Positions 17,080 to 26,090 are shown, counted from the first letter of the stretch. The stretch: DNA of 64,000 nt from Actinoplanes regularis (GCF_900188005.1 NZ_FZNR01000011.1:62001-126000); one strand, 5' to 3'. Numbers and translations: made by a program. The notes: a model not told the origin generated them from the sequence alone.

Positions 17080-18269
17080 TCGAATCGCGCTGGACGGACG
17101 TGTACCTGGTGGCCGGCGGGCGGGCGATCTCCGTCTGCGGCGACTTCCTCGCGGCGACCACGCTCGCCCTGGTCCTGCAGCAGACCGGGCACGGTGGGCT
17201 GGCCGTCTCCGGGCTGATGCTGGCGGCCGCCCTGCCGCTGGCGCTGCTCACCCCCTTCACCGGGCGGCTGGCCGACCGGGCCGACAGCCGAACGCTGCTC
17301 GTCTCCGTCGGCCTCGGGCAGGCCGTGGTCTGCGGGGTCCTTGCCTACGTCACCCACCCGGTCGTGATCATCGCGCTGGTCGCGCTGCTCGCCGCCGGAC
17401 TCGCGATCACCCAGCCGACCATGCAGGCGCTGCTGCCGCGGATGGTGGCCCGCGAGGACCTGGCCAAAGCCGGCGGCATCAGCCTCACCGCATCGCAGGT
17501 GGGCATGCTGGTCGCCCCGGCACTCGCCGGCTTCCTGGTCGGGCAGACCGGCCCGCGCGTCCCGCTGCTGCTCGACGCGGTCAGCTATCTCGCCCTGGTC
17601 GGCATGGCGCTGCTGATCCGCACCCGGCGGCACGGCGCGGCCACCGCGGCTGCCGCGGACCCCGTTCCGTTCCGGCTGCGCGCCGACCGGTCGTTGACGG
17701 TGATGACCGTGGCGATCGCCGCCGTCGTCGCCGGGGTCGGCGCGGTCAACGTGTTCGACGTGTTCTTCCTGCGGGAGACGCTCGGGGCCCCGGCCACCAT
17801 GTTCGGTCTCGTCGCCGCCGCGTGGACGGTCGGGTCCGTCCTGGTCACCCCGTTCTTCGGGCGGATTCCCCAGCACCGGCTCACGATCAGGGTGGTGCTG
17901 GCGGTGCTGGCCGGCGCCTGCGCCGCGATCCTCGCCGGCGCGACGGTCGGTGCCGCCGGCTGGCTGATCCCGCTCTGGATCTTCGGCGGGGCCTGCAACG
18001 GCGCCCTGAACATCTGCATCACCGTCATCGTCGGTACCCGGGTGCCGTCCGAGGCGCACGGCCGCGCCTTCGCGACGGTCACCGCGGTCGTTCAGGGTGC
18101 CGGCCTGCTCGGTTACCTGATGGCCGGGCCGTTGATCGAGCAGGTCGATCCGCGCGTGCTGGTCGCCGGCACCGGAGCCGCTGGGCTGCTTGCCGCGCTC
18201 GCGTGTGTTCCGCTGGTGCGCCGTTCGGAATCCCGGTCCGAGAGCCTTCCGCAGGAGTCTTTTGTATAG
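17064..18269 (+). CDS. MFS transporter, probable drug exporter
   Basis: 401 residues with twelve predicted helices. The motif A loop GRLADRADSRTLL lies between helices 2 and 3. The N-terminus ESRWTDVYLVAGGRAISVCGDF resembles MFS enterobactin/macrolide exporter-like members (MFS_3). The start is taken as ATG 17064. TTG 17028 and GTG 17043 are in-frame alternatives that would put part of the palindrome inside the coding region. Pairing with an upstream winged-helix gene is the common self-regulated exporter module. The substrate is unknown. Confidence 0.85.
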   Translation: MSFTSVESRWTDVYLVAGGRAISVCGDFLAATTLALVLQQTGHGGLAVSGLMLAAALPLALLTPFTGRLADRADSRTLLVSVGLGQAVVCGVLAYVTHPVVIIALVALLAAGLAITQPTMQALLPRMVAREDLAKAGGISLTASQVGMLVAPALAGFLVGQTGPRVPLLLDAVSYLALVGMALLIRTRRHGAATAAAADPVPFRLRADRSLTVMTVAIAAVVAGVGAVNVFDVFFLRETLGAPATMFGLVAAAWTVGSVLVTPFFGRIPQHRLTIRVVLAVLAGACAAILAGATVGAAGWLIPLWIFGGACNGALNICITVIVGTRVPSEAHGRAFATVTAVVQGAGLLGYLMAGPLIEQVDPRVLVAGTGAAGLLAALACVPLVRRSESRSESLPQESFV

Positions 18270-18504
18270 GGGCCCGGCTGGTGACGCGCGGCAGTGGCCC
18301 GGGGGCGCGCGGGCCTCGCGCGAGCCAGTCACGGGGCTTGGCTCGAGCCTTGCCACGGGGCTCGATAGGTCGTACTGCGGAAATGGGGGGTTTGAAGTCA
18401 TTTGCCTGGCGAGGGAAGTCTTCCGCAAGCTTTTCGTGCGATGTTGGCCACCATGACGTCGCTCGCGGCGCGGGCGACAACGGATCGGGGGCTAACGTCG
18501 CTGC
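18270..18504. other. Intergenic region before mqnA
   Basis: 235 bases with no gene. It holds a direct repeat of CACGGGGCT (about 24 bases apart) framing the imperfect palindrome at 18335-18354, whose core GGCTCGAGCC is perfect. No convincing -35/-10 pair or terminator was found. Confidence 0.4.
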
Positions 18505-19356
18505 ATGAGCGACAGCGTCAGTCGGCCCAGGGTCGGGCACATTCAGTTTCTCAACTGCCTCCCGATCTACTGGGGGCTGATGCGTTCGGGTGCATTGCTC
18601 GACGTCGATCTGCACAAGGACACCCCCGACCGCCTCAGCGCCGCTCTCGTCGCCGGTGACCTGGACATCGGCCCGATCACGCTGGTCGAGTACCTGAAGC
18701 ACGCCGACCAGCTGCTTCTGCTGCCCGACCTGGCGGTCGGCAGCGACGGCCCGGTGCTCTCGGTCAACCTGGTGTCGACCCGGCCTCCGGCCGAGCTCGA
18801 CCGCAGGCCGGTGGCGTTGGGCTCCACTTCGCGGACCGGTGTCCTGTTGGCGCAGATGCTGCTCTCCGAGCGGTACGGCGTCGAGCCCACCTACTTCAGC
18901 TGCCCGCCCGACCTCTCGCTGATGCTGCGCGAGGCCGACGCCGCGGCGCTGATCGGCGACCCGGCGCTGCGCGCGCTCTACGAGGCGCCCGCCCTCGGCC
19001 TCCAGGTGATCGACCTGGCGGATGCCTGGCGCGAGTGGACCGGCCTGCCGATGGTCTTCGCCGTCTGGGCGGTCCGTAAGGACTACGCGGCCGCTCACCC
19101 GGGGCGGGTCAAGGACGTGCACGAGGCGTTCCAGCGCTCCAAGGAGCTGTGCCTGGGCGAACTGGACGCGGTGGCCGAGGCGGCGGCGCGCTGGGAGCCG
19201 TTCGACGCGGCGACGCTCGCGAACTACTTCCGGGCGCTCGACTTCTCGCTCGGCGAGCGTCAGCAGCAGGGGGTGCGGGAGTTCGCCCGGCGCGCGGCGA
19301 ACCGTGGCGAGGTGCCGCACCTGCCGGGCGAAGGCTTGCTCTTCGCCGAGGTCTGA
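18505..19356 (+). CDS. mqnA: Chorismate dehydratase (MqnA)
   Basis: First enzyme of the futalosine pathway, converting chorismate to 3-[(1-carboxyvinyl)oxy]benzoate. The 283-residue protein has the periplasmic-binding-protein-like fold used by MqnA. Family marks are VGHIQFLNCLPIYWGL near the N-terminus, DLDIGPITLVEYLKHAD, LGSTSRTGVLLAQMLL and the C-terminal YFRALDFSLGERQQQGVREF. The ATG is at 18505. It is monocistronic in appearance, with a strong hairpin after its stop. Together with MqnE and MqnC here it shows that this organism uses futalosine rather than the classical MenFDHCEB route. Confidence 0.95.
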   Translation: MSDSVSRPRVGHIQFLNCLPIYWGLMRSGALLDVDLHKDTPDRLSAALVAGDLDIGPITLVEYLKHADQLLLLPDLAVGSDGPVLSVNLVSTRPPAELDRRPVALGSTSRTGVLLAQMLLSERYGVEPTYFSCPPDLSLMLREADAAALIGDPALRALYEAPALGLQVIDLADAWREWTGLPMVFAVWAVRKDYAAAHPGRVKDVHEAFQRSKELCLGELDAVAEAAARWEPFDAATLANYFRALDFSLGERQQQGVREFARRAANRGEVPHLPGEGLLFAEV

Positions 19357-19412
19357 CGCCACCACCGGGCTCAGCCCGCCTCTGGCGGCTGGGCCCAGCG
19401 GTGGTGACGCCA
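19357..19412. terminator. Long hairpin between convergent mqnA and aldo/keto reductase genes
   Basis: An imperfect stem of about 20 bases runs from CACCACCG outward-in to CCCGCC, returning as GGCGGCTGGGCC to CGGTGGTG, with loop TCT. There is no U-tract on either side, so termination may be weak or Rho-dependent. Confidence 0.6.
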
Positions 19413-19497
19413 GCCCGAAGCGGCCCGGGCTCTGTCGTTCGGGCCGGCGTTCGGGTGGTGTGATCCGGATCGAAGTGATCCGGGTTTGTCGCCTCGG

Positions 19498-20454
19498 TCA
19501 GGCGCTGAGGATGCCGTCGAGTGCGGCCAGGTCGGCGGCGCTCAGGCTCCAGGTCGCGGCCGCGGCGTTGGCCTGGACCTGTTCGGGGGTGGTCGCGCCG
19601 GCGATCACGCTGGCCACCGCAGGGCGAGCCGCGAGGCCGGCGATCGCCACATCGAGCAGGCTGTGTCCCCGTTCGGTGCCGAACGCGGTCAGCGCCTCGA
19701 TGGTGTCCCAGTCCGCGTGGTCCAGCCAGGGCCCGTACCGCTCCTGGGACAGCCGGGTGCCGGCGGTCGGCTTCTCGCCGCGGCGATACTTGCCGGAGAG
19801 CAGACCGGAGTCGAGCGGGAAGAACGGCAGCAGGCCCAGCCCGTAGTGCTCGCAGGCCGGGACGACCTCGATCTCCACGTCCCGGTGCAGCAGGCTGTAC
19901 CGGTTCTGCGCGCTGATGAACGAGGTGAGGTTCGCGGCTCGGGCGGTCCAGTCGGCGTCCGCGATCTGCCAGCCGGAGAAGTTCGAGTTGCCCAGGTAGC
20001 GCACCTTGCCGGAGCGGACGAGGTCGTCCAGCGCGCTCAGGGTCTCCTCGATCGGGGTGGCCGGGTCAGGCTCATGGAGCTGGTAGAGGTCGATGTAGTC
20101 GGTTTCCAGCCGGCGTAGGGAGGCCTCGACCGCGCGGGTGATGTAGCGCCGGGAGCCGCGGGCGCCGAAGTCCCGCCCGTTCAGCCCTTCCATGTTCATG
20201 CCGAACTTGGTGGCCAGCACGACGTCGTCACGGCGCCCCTTGAGCGCCGCGCCGAGCAACTCCTCCGAGCTGCCGTGCGGGGTGCCATAAATGTCCGCGG
20301 TGTCGAACAGCGTGATGCCGGCGTCGAGCGCCGCGTCGACGACCTCGCGGGTGCCGTCCGCGTCGAGCTTCCGGCCGAAGTTGTTGCACCCGATGCCGAC
20401 CACGGAGACGACGAGGCCGGATTCGCCGAGTCGTCGGTACCTCATCTCAGTCAT
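19498..20454 (-). CDS. Aldo/keto reductase
   Basis: 318-residue NADPH-dependent oxidoreductase with the (beta/alpha)8 AKR fold. Catalytic residues are visible: Asp and Tyr in FDTADIYG, Lys in LATKFG and His in LYQLHEPD. The cofactor-binding end has VIAGATTPEQVQAN. It resembles the voltage-gated K-channel beta-subunit/YghZ-like branch of soluble AKRs. The start is placed at ATG 20454 (MTEMRYRRLG), where family homology begins. An upstream in-frame start at 20502 would add 16 unrelated residues. No substrate clue comes from the neighbours. Confidence 0.9.
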   Translation of the reverse strand: MTEMRYRRLGESGLVVSVVGIGCNNFGRKLDADGTREVVDAALDAGITLFDTADIYGTPHGSSEELLGAALKGRRDDVVLATKFGMNMEGLNGRDFGARGSRRYITRAVEASLRRLETDYIDLYQLHEPDPATPIEETLSALDDLVRSGKVRYLGNSNFSGWQIADADWTARAANLTSFISAQNRYSLLHRDVEIEVVPACEHYGLGLLPFFPLDSGLLSGKYRRGEKPTAGTRLSQERYGPWLDHADWDTIEALTAFGTERGHSLLDVAIAGLAARPAVASVIAGATTPEQVQANAAAATWSLSAADLAALDGILSA

Positions 20455-20606
20455 GAGCCAAACGTAGTCCCGCGTGCGCGCCGGGTTCCCGGGGACTCGC
20501 ATATCGCCTGTCGTCTATTGATACGGGCTGTTACTCCTCGCATGCCTTTGGGTACTCTTCGAGAGGCGAAATCGCCTCAAGCCGGGTATCGTCCAAGCCG
20601 CCGCGT

Positions 20607-20641
20607 CCATCGTGGACTCGCCCACGATCGGTCCACGATGG
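20607..20641. promoter_or_regulatory. 11-base dyad with three CCACGAT copies
   Basis: CCATCGTGGAC and GTCCACGATGG form perfect arms around 13 bases. The 7-mer CCACGAT also occurs in the loop, giving one inverted and two direct copies within 35 bases. It lies about 150 bases upstream of the aldo/keto reductase start and is a candidate operator for an unidentified regulator. Confidence 0.45.
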
Positions 20642-20763
20642 GCGCGGCCCTGGCGTGAGCCCACCCCGTTCCGGCGTCAGGTTCACCCCGGCCTCCCGAT
20701 TCACCTCAGCCCGGACACACCCTGGCCCGGGCTCGTTCTGGCCCAGGGATCGTTTCGGCGCCC

Positions 20764-20893
20764 GGGGTTGGTGTCGGTCCGAGGCGCACTCAGCTCCGGA
20801 CTGGTCTCGGTCCGAGGCGCACTCAGCTCCGGACTCGTCTCGGTCCGGGGCACACCCAGCTCGGGGCTCACCCAGCTCGGGGCTCGTCCCGGC
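20764..20893. repeat. 33-bp tandem repeats downstream of the SWIM gene
   Basis: About two and a half copies of a 33-base unit containing TCGGTCCGAGGCGCACTCAG, then two copies of a shorter CACCCAGCTCGGGGCTC element. The array occupies the 404-base gap between the aldo/keto reductase and SWIM genes and lies directly 3' of the SWIM stop. No gene is supported here. Confidence 0.8.
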
Positions 20894-20906
20894 TCCTGCT
20901 TTGGGT

Positions 20907-21737
20907 TTACTCCTCTGGTGGGGCTGCCAAGTCGCGGTAGATCGGGCGCAACAGGTCGATTAGCGGGATGTGGCGGACCTTGACCGGTGGTGGGTCCAGG
21001 GCGCGTAGCAGCAGCTCAGGGGGCGTGCCGCCGCGAGCAGGGCGCTCACGGAGGCGGCCGAGGCTGATCGCGGGGGAGTAGTAGTCGACCAGGCGGTCGG
21101 CCAGGGGCTCCTCGTTCACCGCGAGCGGGTCGATGACCTCCCCAGGGTCGGCGGTGCCGCGAAGAGCGTCCAGCAAGGGTTCGCGGGCTCGGCCGCGCCA
21201 GGCCAGGACCAGGAACGGATCGTCGTCGAACGCTTCGGCCAGCACGTACAGCGCGGCGGAGCCGTGCTTGCAGGGGACGCCCCAGTCGGGGCAGGAGCAG
21301 TCGATGTTCAGCTCTTCCGGGAAGAGGGGCAGGCCGAGATCGCTGAACAGGTCGACAATCTCGCGCGGCATCTCGCCGGCCAGCAGCGCGGCCCGGTAAA
21401 GCGCCTGCGAACCGAGCGCCTCGGTGATCTCCGTCCACTGCGCGTCATCGAAGGCGGCGATACGGATCGTCACCCGGTAGGGCGTCGGCCGCGAGCCCTG
21501 CACCCGGGCCACCATCTGCCCCGGGCTCAACGTGAAGTCGATGACCTGGCCCTTGCGGGCGTAGGTCCGCCCGCGGGCGAGCCGCCCCGGATCGCAGATC
21601 CCCTCCAGCACGTCGACGAAGCGCCGCGACCACCACTGCTCACCGATTTTGCCCCGTTTTGATCGAACGGCGAGCCCGCCGTCGACCCCGATGGGACGCG
21701 CGGCCTCGTAAAAGCGGCCCGACTTGTCGACTGGCAT
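20907..21737 (-). CDS. SWIM zinc-finger protein partnered with SNF2 helicase
   Basis: 276 residues. The SWIM motif CxCx6CxH is at C147, C149, C156 and H158 (CSCPDWGVPCKH), a zinc-binding element seen in proteins that associate with SNF2 ATPases and DNA. The N-terminal half has RRFVDVLEGICDPGRLARGRTYARKGQV, typical of this bacterial family. The ATG lies one base after the SNF2 stop, so the two are coupled and probably form a complex. The role is unknown, with DNA repair or transcription remodelling usually suggested. Confidence 0.88.
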   Translation of the reverse strand: MPVDKSGRFYEAARPIGVDGGLAVRSKRGKIGEQWWSRRFVDVLEGICDPGRLARGRTYARKGQVIDFTLSPGQMVARVQGSRPTPYRVTIRIAAFDDAQWTEITEALGSQALYRAALLAGEMPREIVDLFSDLGLPLFPEELNIDCSCPDWGVPCKHGSAALYVLAEAFDDDPFLVLAWRGRAREPLLDALRGTADPGEVIDPLAVNEEPLADRLVDYYSPAISLGRLRERPARGGTPPELLLRALDPPPVKVRHIPLIDLLRPIYRDLAAPPEE

Positions 21738-21738
21738 C

Positions 21739-24700
21739 TCAACCCACCGCCGCCGGGTCGAGCGCGAACAGCTCGCGCAGCTGGTCGGTGCTGAGGTCGG
21801 TGATCCAGTCCTCGCCGGTGCCGACGACCGCGGAGGCCAGGGCCTTCTTCCGCTCGATCATCGCGTCGATCTTCTCCTCGAGCGTGCCGGTGCAGATGAA
21901 CTTGCGAACCTGTACGTCGCGTGACTGCCCGATGCGGAATGCCCGGTCGGTGGCCTGGTCCTCGACCGCCGGGTTCCACCACCGATCGAAGTGGACGACG
22001 TGGTTGGCCGCGGTCAGGTTGAGACCGGTGCCGGCCGCTTTCAGCGAGAGCAGGAAGAGCATCGGCTCGTCCGCGTTCTGGAAGCGTTCGACCAGCTCGT
22101 CGCGGCGGGACTTGCTGAGCCCGCCGTGCAGCCAGAGCACCGGACGGTCCAGGTGAGCCGCCAGATGGGGCTGCAACAGCGAGCCCCACTCCGCGTACTG
22201 CGTGAAGATCAGGGCCTTGTCGCCATCCTCGATGATCTCCTCGGCCAGCCCCTCCAGCCGGGCCAGCTTGCCGGAGCGGTCGGGCAGCCGGGAGCCGTCC
22301 TTGAGCAGGTGCGCCGGGTGGTTGCAGACCTGCTTGAGCTTCATCATCGCGGCCAGCACGTTGCCCCGCCGCTGGATCCCCTCGGTGCTTTCGATCTCGG
22401 CCATCATGTCCTCGACCACGGCCTGATAGAGGGTCGCCTGCTCGGGAGTGAGCGTGCACCAGACCTTCATCTCGTTCTTTTCCGGAAGGTCGGAGATGAT
22501 GGTCTTGTCGGTCTTGAGGCGGCGCAGCACGAACGGCCCGGTCGCTCGTTTCAGGGCGGCGGTCGCGTCCTCGTCCTGCCGGACCTCGATCGGCTCCTGA
22601 AATCGGCGGCGGAATCGTTTCGCCGACCCGAGCAGGCCCGGGTTGCAGTAATCCATGATTGACCAGAGTTCGGCCAGGTGATTCTCCACCGGGGTACCGG
22701 TCAGGGCCAGCCTGGTGCGCGCCGGGATGGCCCGGACGGCCTGGGACTGGCGCGTCCCGCTGTTCTTGATCGCCTGCGCCTCGTCGCACGCGACCCGGTT
22801 CCAGCCGATCCCGCGCAGCGACTCCAGGTCACGCAGCGCGGTCCCGTACGTCGTCAGGACCAGGTCGGCCTCGGCGACCGCGGCGAGGAACTCGTCACCA
22901 CGTTGCCGGGTGGCGCCGTGATGCACGTAGACACGCAGGCTCGGGGCGAACCGGGCGGCCTCCTTCCGCCAGTTGGTGATCAGGGACATCGGGCAGATCA
23001 GCAGGGTCGGCAGGACCTCGCCCGGCTCGCGACCGACCCGCTCGGTGAGCAGCAGCGAGATGGTCTGCGCGGTCTTGCCCAGGCCCATGTCGTCGGCGAG
23101 GATCCCGCCCAGCCCGAGCCGGTTGAGGAAGTGCAGCCAGGAGAGGCCGCGCTCCTGGTACGGCCGGAGCGTGCCCTGGAACCCGGCCGGGGTGGGCATC
23201 GGGTCGAGCCGCTCCGACGCCTGCCCGGAGAGCAGGTCGCCGAGGGTCCCATCGGCGTCGACCTCGATCAGCGGCAGATCCTCCTCGCCGCCCTCGACCA
23301 CCTGTTGCAGCACCTCGCCGGCGGTGAGCTCGCCCTCGCGGCGTTGACCGACCGCCTTGAGCGCGGCCTTGAGCTGGCGATCGTCCAGCTCGACCCACTG
23401 CCCGCGAACACGGACCAGCGGCACCTTGAGCCGGGCCAGCTCGGCCAACTCCTCGGCGCTGACCATGCCGTCGCCGATCACAAGGTCGATCCGGAAGTCG
23501 ACGATCTCGGTCAGGCCGAACCCGGAGTCGGCCACCGCTCGCGAGCCACCGGACTTGGACCGGGACCGGGTGGTCAGCTTGAGGCCGACACCCTTGCGTC
23601 CGGCCCAGGCCGGTAGCTGCACCCCGAAGCCGGCCGCCTGAAGCAACGGCGCGGCCTGGCGCAGGAAGTCATAGGCCTCGGCGGTGTTCAGTGTCATTGC
23701 CGAGGGCTCCTGCTCGCGCAGGGCCTCGTGCAGCGCCGGGAACAGCCGAACCGCCCGGCCGAGCCCGGCCAGCAGCGCCTCGTCGGGCCGCCGTGGCAGT
23801 CCTGGGAATCTCTCGCCCGCCCAGACGGCCTCGGCGGGCAGGTAGAGCCCGGAGTCCTCGGCGGACTGCAGGGCGAACTCCAGGTCCCACTTGTCCTCAC
23901 CCGGCTCGGGCTCGATCAGGCGGAAGCTGACCCGGATCGGTTCGTTCGCCGCTTGCGCCGCGTGCATCCAGTCGTCCAGCGTCTTGCGCAGGTCACGCAG
24001 CTCGCCGGCGGGCGCACGGGGCAGGGTCGGGTCGGATGCGGTGAGCGCGCCGACCCAGCGATCGGGGAGCGGCGCTTTCGGCCCGGCGCGGTGCCCGCCG
24101 AGGATCTTCTCCGGCAGGATCGACCGGGCGGCCGTGTCGAGCAGCGTCTCGAGCGCGTCCCGCAGGGTCCGCCCGGTCTCGTGTCCGTCGGTGCTCGTGG
24201 TGGCGGCCGATCGGCCGCCGGTCGGGGGCGCGCTGAGAGCCCGCACCACCGGGGGCATCCCGGCGGCGAAGTCACGGTAGGTGGCCAGATCGGTCCCGGT
24301 GAGGACGGAACGCCAGCGTGCGGCCGGCACCCCGTCCTCGATCACCAACTGCGGCAGCATGCGGCCGTGCTGGGCCAGGTCACAGGCCCAGCCGGCGAGC
24401 AGGCACAGGTATCGCAACGAGGCCCCGGCGACCCATGGTGCGGCCGGATCGGGCTCGGTGAGTGTGGCCAGCAGCGCCAGCGCGGACTCACCGGGAACGG
24501 CGAGGGTGGGGACCGTCCAGGTGGCGAGCCGGACGCCGCGCGGTGAGGCTGTCTCGATGCCGGTCTCGGGCGAGGGCACCGGTCCTCGCGGTGTCGCGGG
24601 TAGCTGGACCGAGAAGATCCCGGCGACCGCTTCCTCCGCGAGCCCGAGGGCGGCGGTCAGGGCCTCGGTGCCGGCCGCGAACGGATGAGGCCGGACCCGG

Positions 24701-24804
24701 GCCCTGGATGTCGAGGACCCCTGGACCGCCGAGTCCTCGGCCCAGAGCAGCAACCGGCCGGACCGCCCGGAACCGGGCACCCAGCCGCCGTGAACGACGA
24801 ACAC
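21739..24804 (-). CDS. SNF2/Rad54-family DEAD/H ATPase
   Basis: Large double-stranded-DNA translocase of the bacterial SNF2 (HepA/RapA-like) type, 1021 residues. The N-terminal half (to about 530) has no motif I recognise and is the family-specific SNF2-N extension. The motor begins with LRPYQERGLSWLHFL, Walker A DDMGLGKTAQT near 575, CDEAQAIK as motif II near 676, LTGTPVENHLAELWS as motif III, and ends with FDRWWNPAVEDQATDRAFRIGQ near 950. The start is the GTG at 24804, with AGGGGG 6 bases upstream. A TTG six bases earlier would have no spacing, and the longer open frame upstream is antisense to the VOC gene. Confidence 0.9.
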   Translation of the reverse strand: MFVVHGGWVPGSGRSGRLLLWAEDSAVQGSSTSRARVRPHPFAAGTEALTAALGLAEEAVAGIFSVQLPATPRGPVPSPETGIETASPRGVRLATWTVPTLAVPGESALALLATLTEPDPAAPWVAGASLRYLCLLAGWACDLAQHGRMLPQLVIEDGVPAARWRSVLTGTDLATYRDFAAGMPPVVRALSAPPTGGRSAATTSTDGHETGRTLRDALETLLDTAARSILPEKILGGHRAGPKAPLPDRWVGALTASDPTLPRAPAGELRDLRKTLDDWMHAAQAANEPIRVSFRLIEPEPGEDKWDLEFALQSAEDSGLYLPAEAVWAGERFPGLPRRPDEALLAGLGRAVRLFPALHEALREQEPSAMTLNTAEAYDFLRQAAPLLQAAGFGVQLPAWAGRKGVGLKLTTRSRSKSGGSRAVADSGFGLTEIVDFRIDLVIGDGMVSAEELAELARLKVPLVRVRGQWVELDDRQLKAALKAVGQRREGELTAGEVLQQVVEGGEEDLPLIEVDADGTLGDLLSGQASERLDPMPTPAGFQGTLRPYQERGLSWLHFLNRLGLGGILADDMGLGKTAQTISLLLTERVGREPGEVLPTLLICPMSLITNWRKEAARFAPSLRVYVHHGATRQRGDEFLAAVAEADLVLTTYGTALRDLESLRGIGWNRVACDEAQAIKNSGTRQSQAVRAIPARTRLALTGTPVENHLAELWSIMDYCNPGLLGSAKRFRRRFQEPIEVRQDEDATAALKRATGPFVLRRLKTDKTIISDLPEKNEMKVWCTLTPEQATLYQAVVEDMMAEIESTEGIQRRGNVLAAMMKLKQVCNHPAHLLKDGSRLPDRSGKLARLEGLAEEIIEDGDKALIFTQYAEWGSLLQPHLAAHLDRPVLWLHGGLSKSRRDELVERFQNADEPMLFLLSLKAAGTGLNLTAANHVVHFDRWWNPAVEDQATDRAFRIGQSRDVQVRKFICTGTLEEKIDAMIERKKALASAVVGTGEDWITDLSTDQLRELFALDPAAVG

Positions 24805-24832
24805 TTTCAACCCCCTGAGCAGTCCGTCGAGA

Positions 24833-25225
24833 TTATCGGCCGGACGGAGCCTCGGCCCACTCCGCCAGCTCGTAAACGACCCCATTGGGGTCGGTGACGA
24901 GTAGCAGCCGCTCGCCCCAGGGCTCCTCGCGGATCGGCAGGGACGGCTCGACCCCCTCGGCTCGCAACCGATCCTGCTCCGCGTCGAGATCGTCCACCAC
25001 GAAGGCGACGATCGTGCCGGCGACCCGCACATCACGTAGCTCCGGCGGCAGCACCTCCAGACCACGGGCGTGGAAGACCACGTCGACCCCGCCGTCCTCC
25101 CGGGCGAGCGACGCGAAACCGGCAGCCGACATCTGCTCGACGTAGCCGAAGTGATCCGCGAGAAACTTGCTGGAGGTCGGGACGTCGTCGACGGTGAGAC
25201 AGACTACGGACGACTTGATGCGCAT
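24833..25225 (-). CDS. VOC (glyoxalase-fold) family protein
   Basis: 130 residues, one VOC domain of two beta-alpha-beta-beta-beta units. It begins IKSSVVCLTVDDVPTSSKFLADHFG and ends LLLVTDPNGVVYELAEW. The ATG at 25225 follows GGGGAGG with ideal spacing. An open frame continuing upstream through the operator is not part of the protein. It is divergent from the TetR gene with a shared operator, so it is very likely that regulator's target. Members include antibiotic-binding and bleomycin-resistance-like proteins as well as enzymes. The substrate is unknown. Confidence 0.88.
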   Translation of the reverse strand: MRIKSSVVCLTVDDVPTSSKFLADHFGYVEQMSAAGFASLAREDGGVDVVFHARGLEVLPPELRDVRVAGTIVAFVVDDLDAEQDRLRAEGVEPSLPIREEPWGERLLLVTDPNGVVYELAEWAEAPSGR

Positions 25226-25248
25226 GGCGCCTCCCCAAGGCAAGTTAG

Positions 25249-25277
25249 TTGTACGCCGTACAGAATACGCCGTACAA
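25249..25277. promoter_or_regulatory. TetR-type operator between the divergent VOC and TetR genes
   Basis: Two exact copies of TACGCCGTACA are spaced by GAA, each centred on the palindrome TACG-C-CGTA, and the whole is bounded by TTGTAC and GTACAA as an outer palindrome. It lies 19-47 bases from the two starts, where it would block both promoters. Confidence 0.8.
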
Positions 25278-25295
25278 GAAAGGAGTGCCACCGCG

Positions 25296-26057
25296 ATGGC
25301 CGAAGCGCGCCGCACCCTCGACCTTCTCTGGTTTCCGGAGGCGGCCGAGCGCAAGCGAGGCCGCCGTCCGGGCCTGACCGTCGCCCGCGTCGTCGAGACC
25401 GGCATCGCCCTGGCCGACGCCGAGGGGCTGGACGCGGTGTCGATGCGCCGGGTCGCGAACGAGCTCGGCGTGGTGCCGATGACGCTGTATACCTACGTGC
25501 CGGACAAGGCGACCCTGCTGGAGCTGATGCTGGACCGGGTCTACCTGGCGATGCCCCGGGTGGCGCTCCCGGACCGGCCGTGGCGTGAGCGGCTGGCGGC
25601 GATCGCCGGGGAGAACCGCCGCCTGGTCGAGGAGCATCCGTGGGTGACCGGGTTGCCGGCCAGCCGGCCGCCCCTCGGGCCCGGTCTGATGGCGAAGTAC
25701 GAGCACGAGCTGCGCGCCTTCGACGACTGCGGGCTGGACGACGTGGCACGGGACTCGGCGCTGACCTTCCTGATCGGCTTCGTGCAGTCCTCGGCGCGGG
25801 CCGCCGTGGAGGAACGCGCCGCGGCCGGGCGCGGTCACGAGACCGACTGGGAATGGTGGCAGGAGCGTGGCCCGGCCCTCGAGGTGATCTTCGACCAGCA
25901 CGCCTATCCCACGGCGGCGCGGGTGGGCGCGGCGGCCGGGGAGGCTCTCGGCACCGCCTACGACCCCGATCACGCGTACGTCTTCGGTCTGGAACGGGTC
26001 CTGGACGGGCTCAGCATCTTGATCAACACGGAGAGTGGCCGTGACGCGGGCCGCTGA
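25296..26057 (+). CDS. TetR-family transcriptional regulator
   Basis: 253 residues. The DNA-binding domain is at about 28-75: VARVVETGIALADAEGLDAVSMRRVANELGVVPMTLYTYVPDKATLLELMLD is the TetR helix-turn-helix. The C-terminal part resembles the tetracycline-repressor-like domain TetR_C_1 and would bind an unidentified ligand. AAGGAG lies ten bases before ATG 25296. It is divergent from the VOC gene over a well-formed operator and probably represses both genes. Confidence 0.9.
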   Translation: MAEARRTLDLLWFPEAAERKRGRRPGLTVARVVETGIALADAEGLDAVSMRRVANELGVVPMTLYTYVPDKATLLELMLDRVYLAMPRVALPDRPWRERLAAIAGENRRLVEEHPWVTGLPASRPPLGPGLMAKYEHELRAFDDCGLDDVARDSALTFLIGFVQSSARAAVEERAAAGRGHETDWEWWQERGPALEVIFDQHAYPTAARVGAAAGEALGTAYDPDHAYVFGLERVLDGLSILINTESGRDAGR

Positions 26058-26090
26058 CGGCGGCCGGAGGGTGGACGTACGCTTCCTGTC

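Noticed and set aside
24805..25065. N-terminal extension of the SNF2 protein
   Set aside because: It runs through the VOC gene in another phase. The GTG at 24804 has a proper ribosome site.
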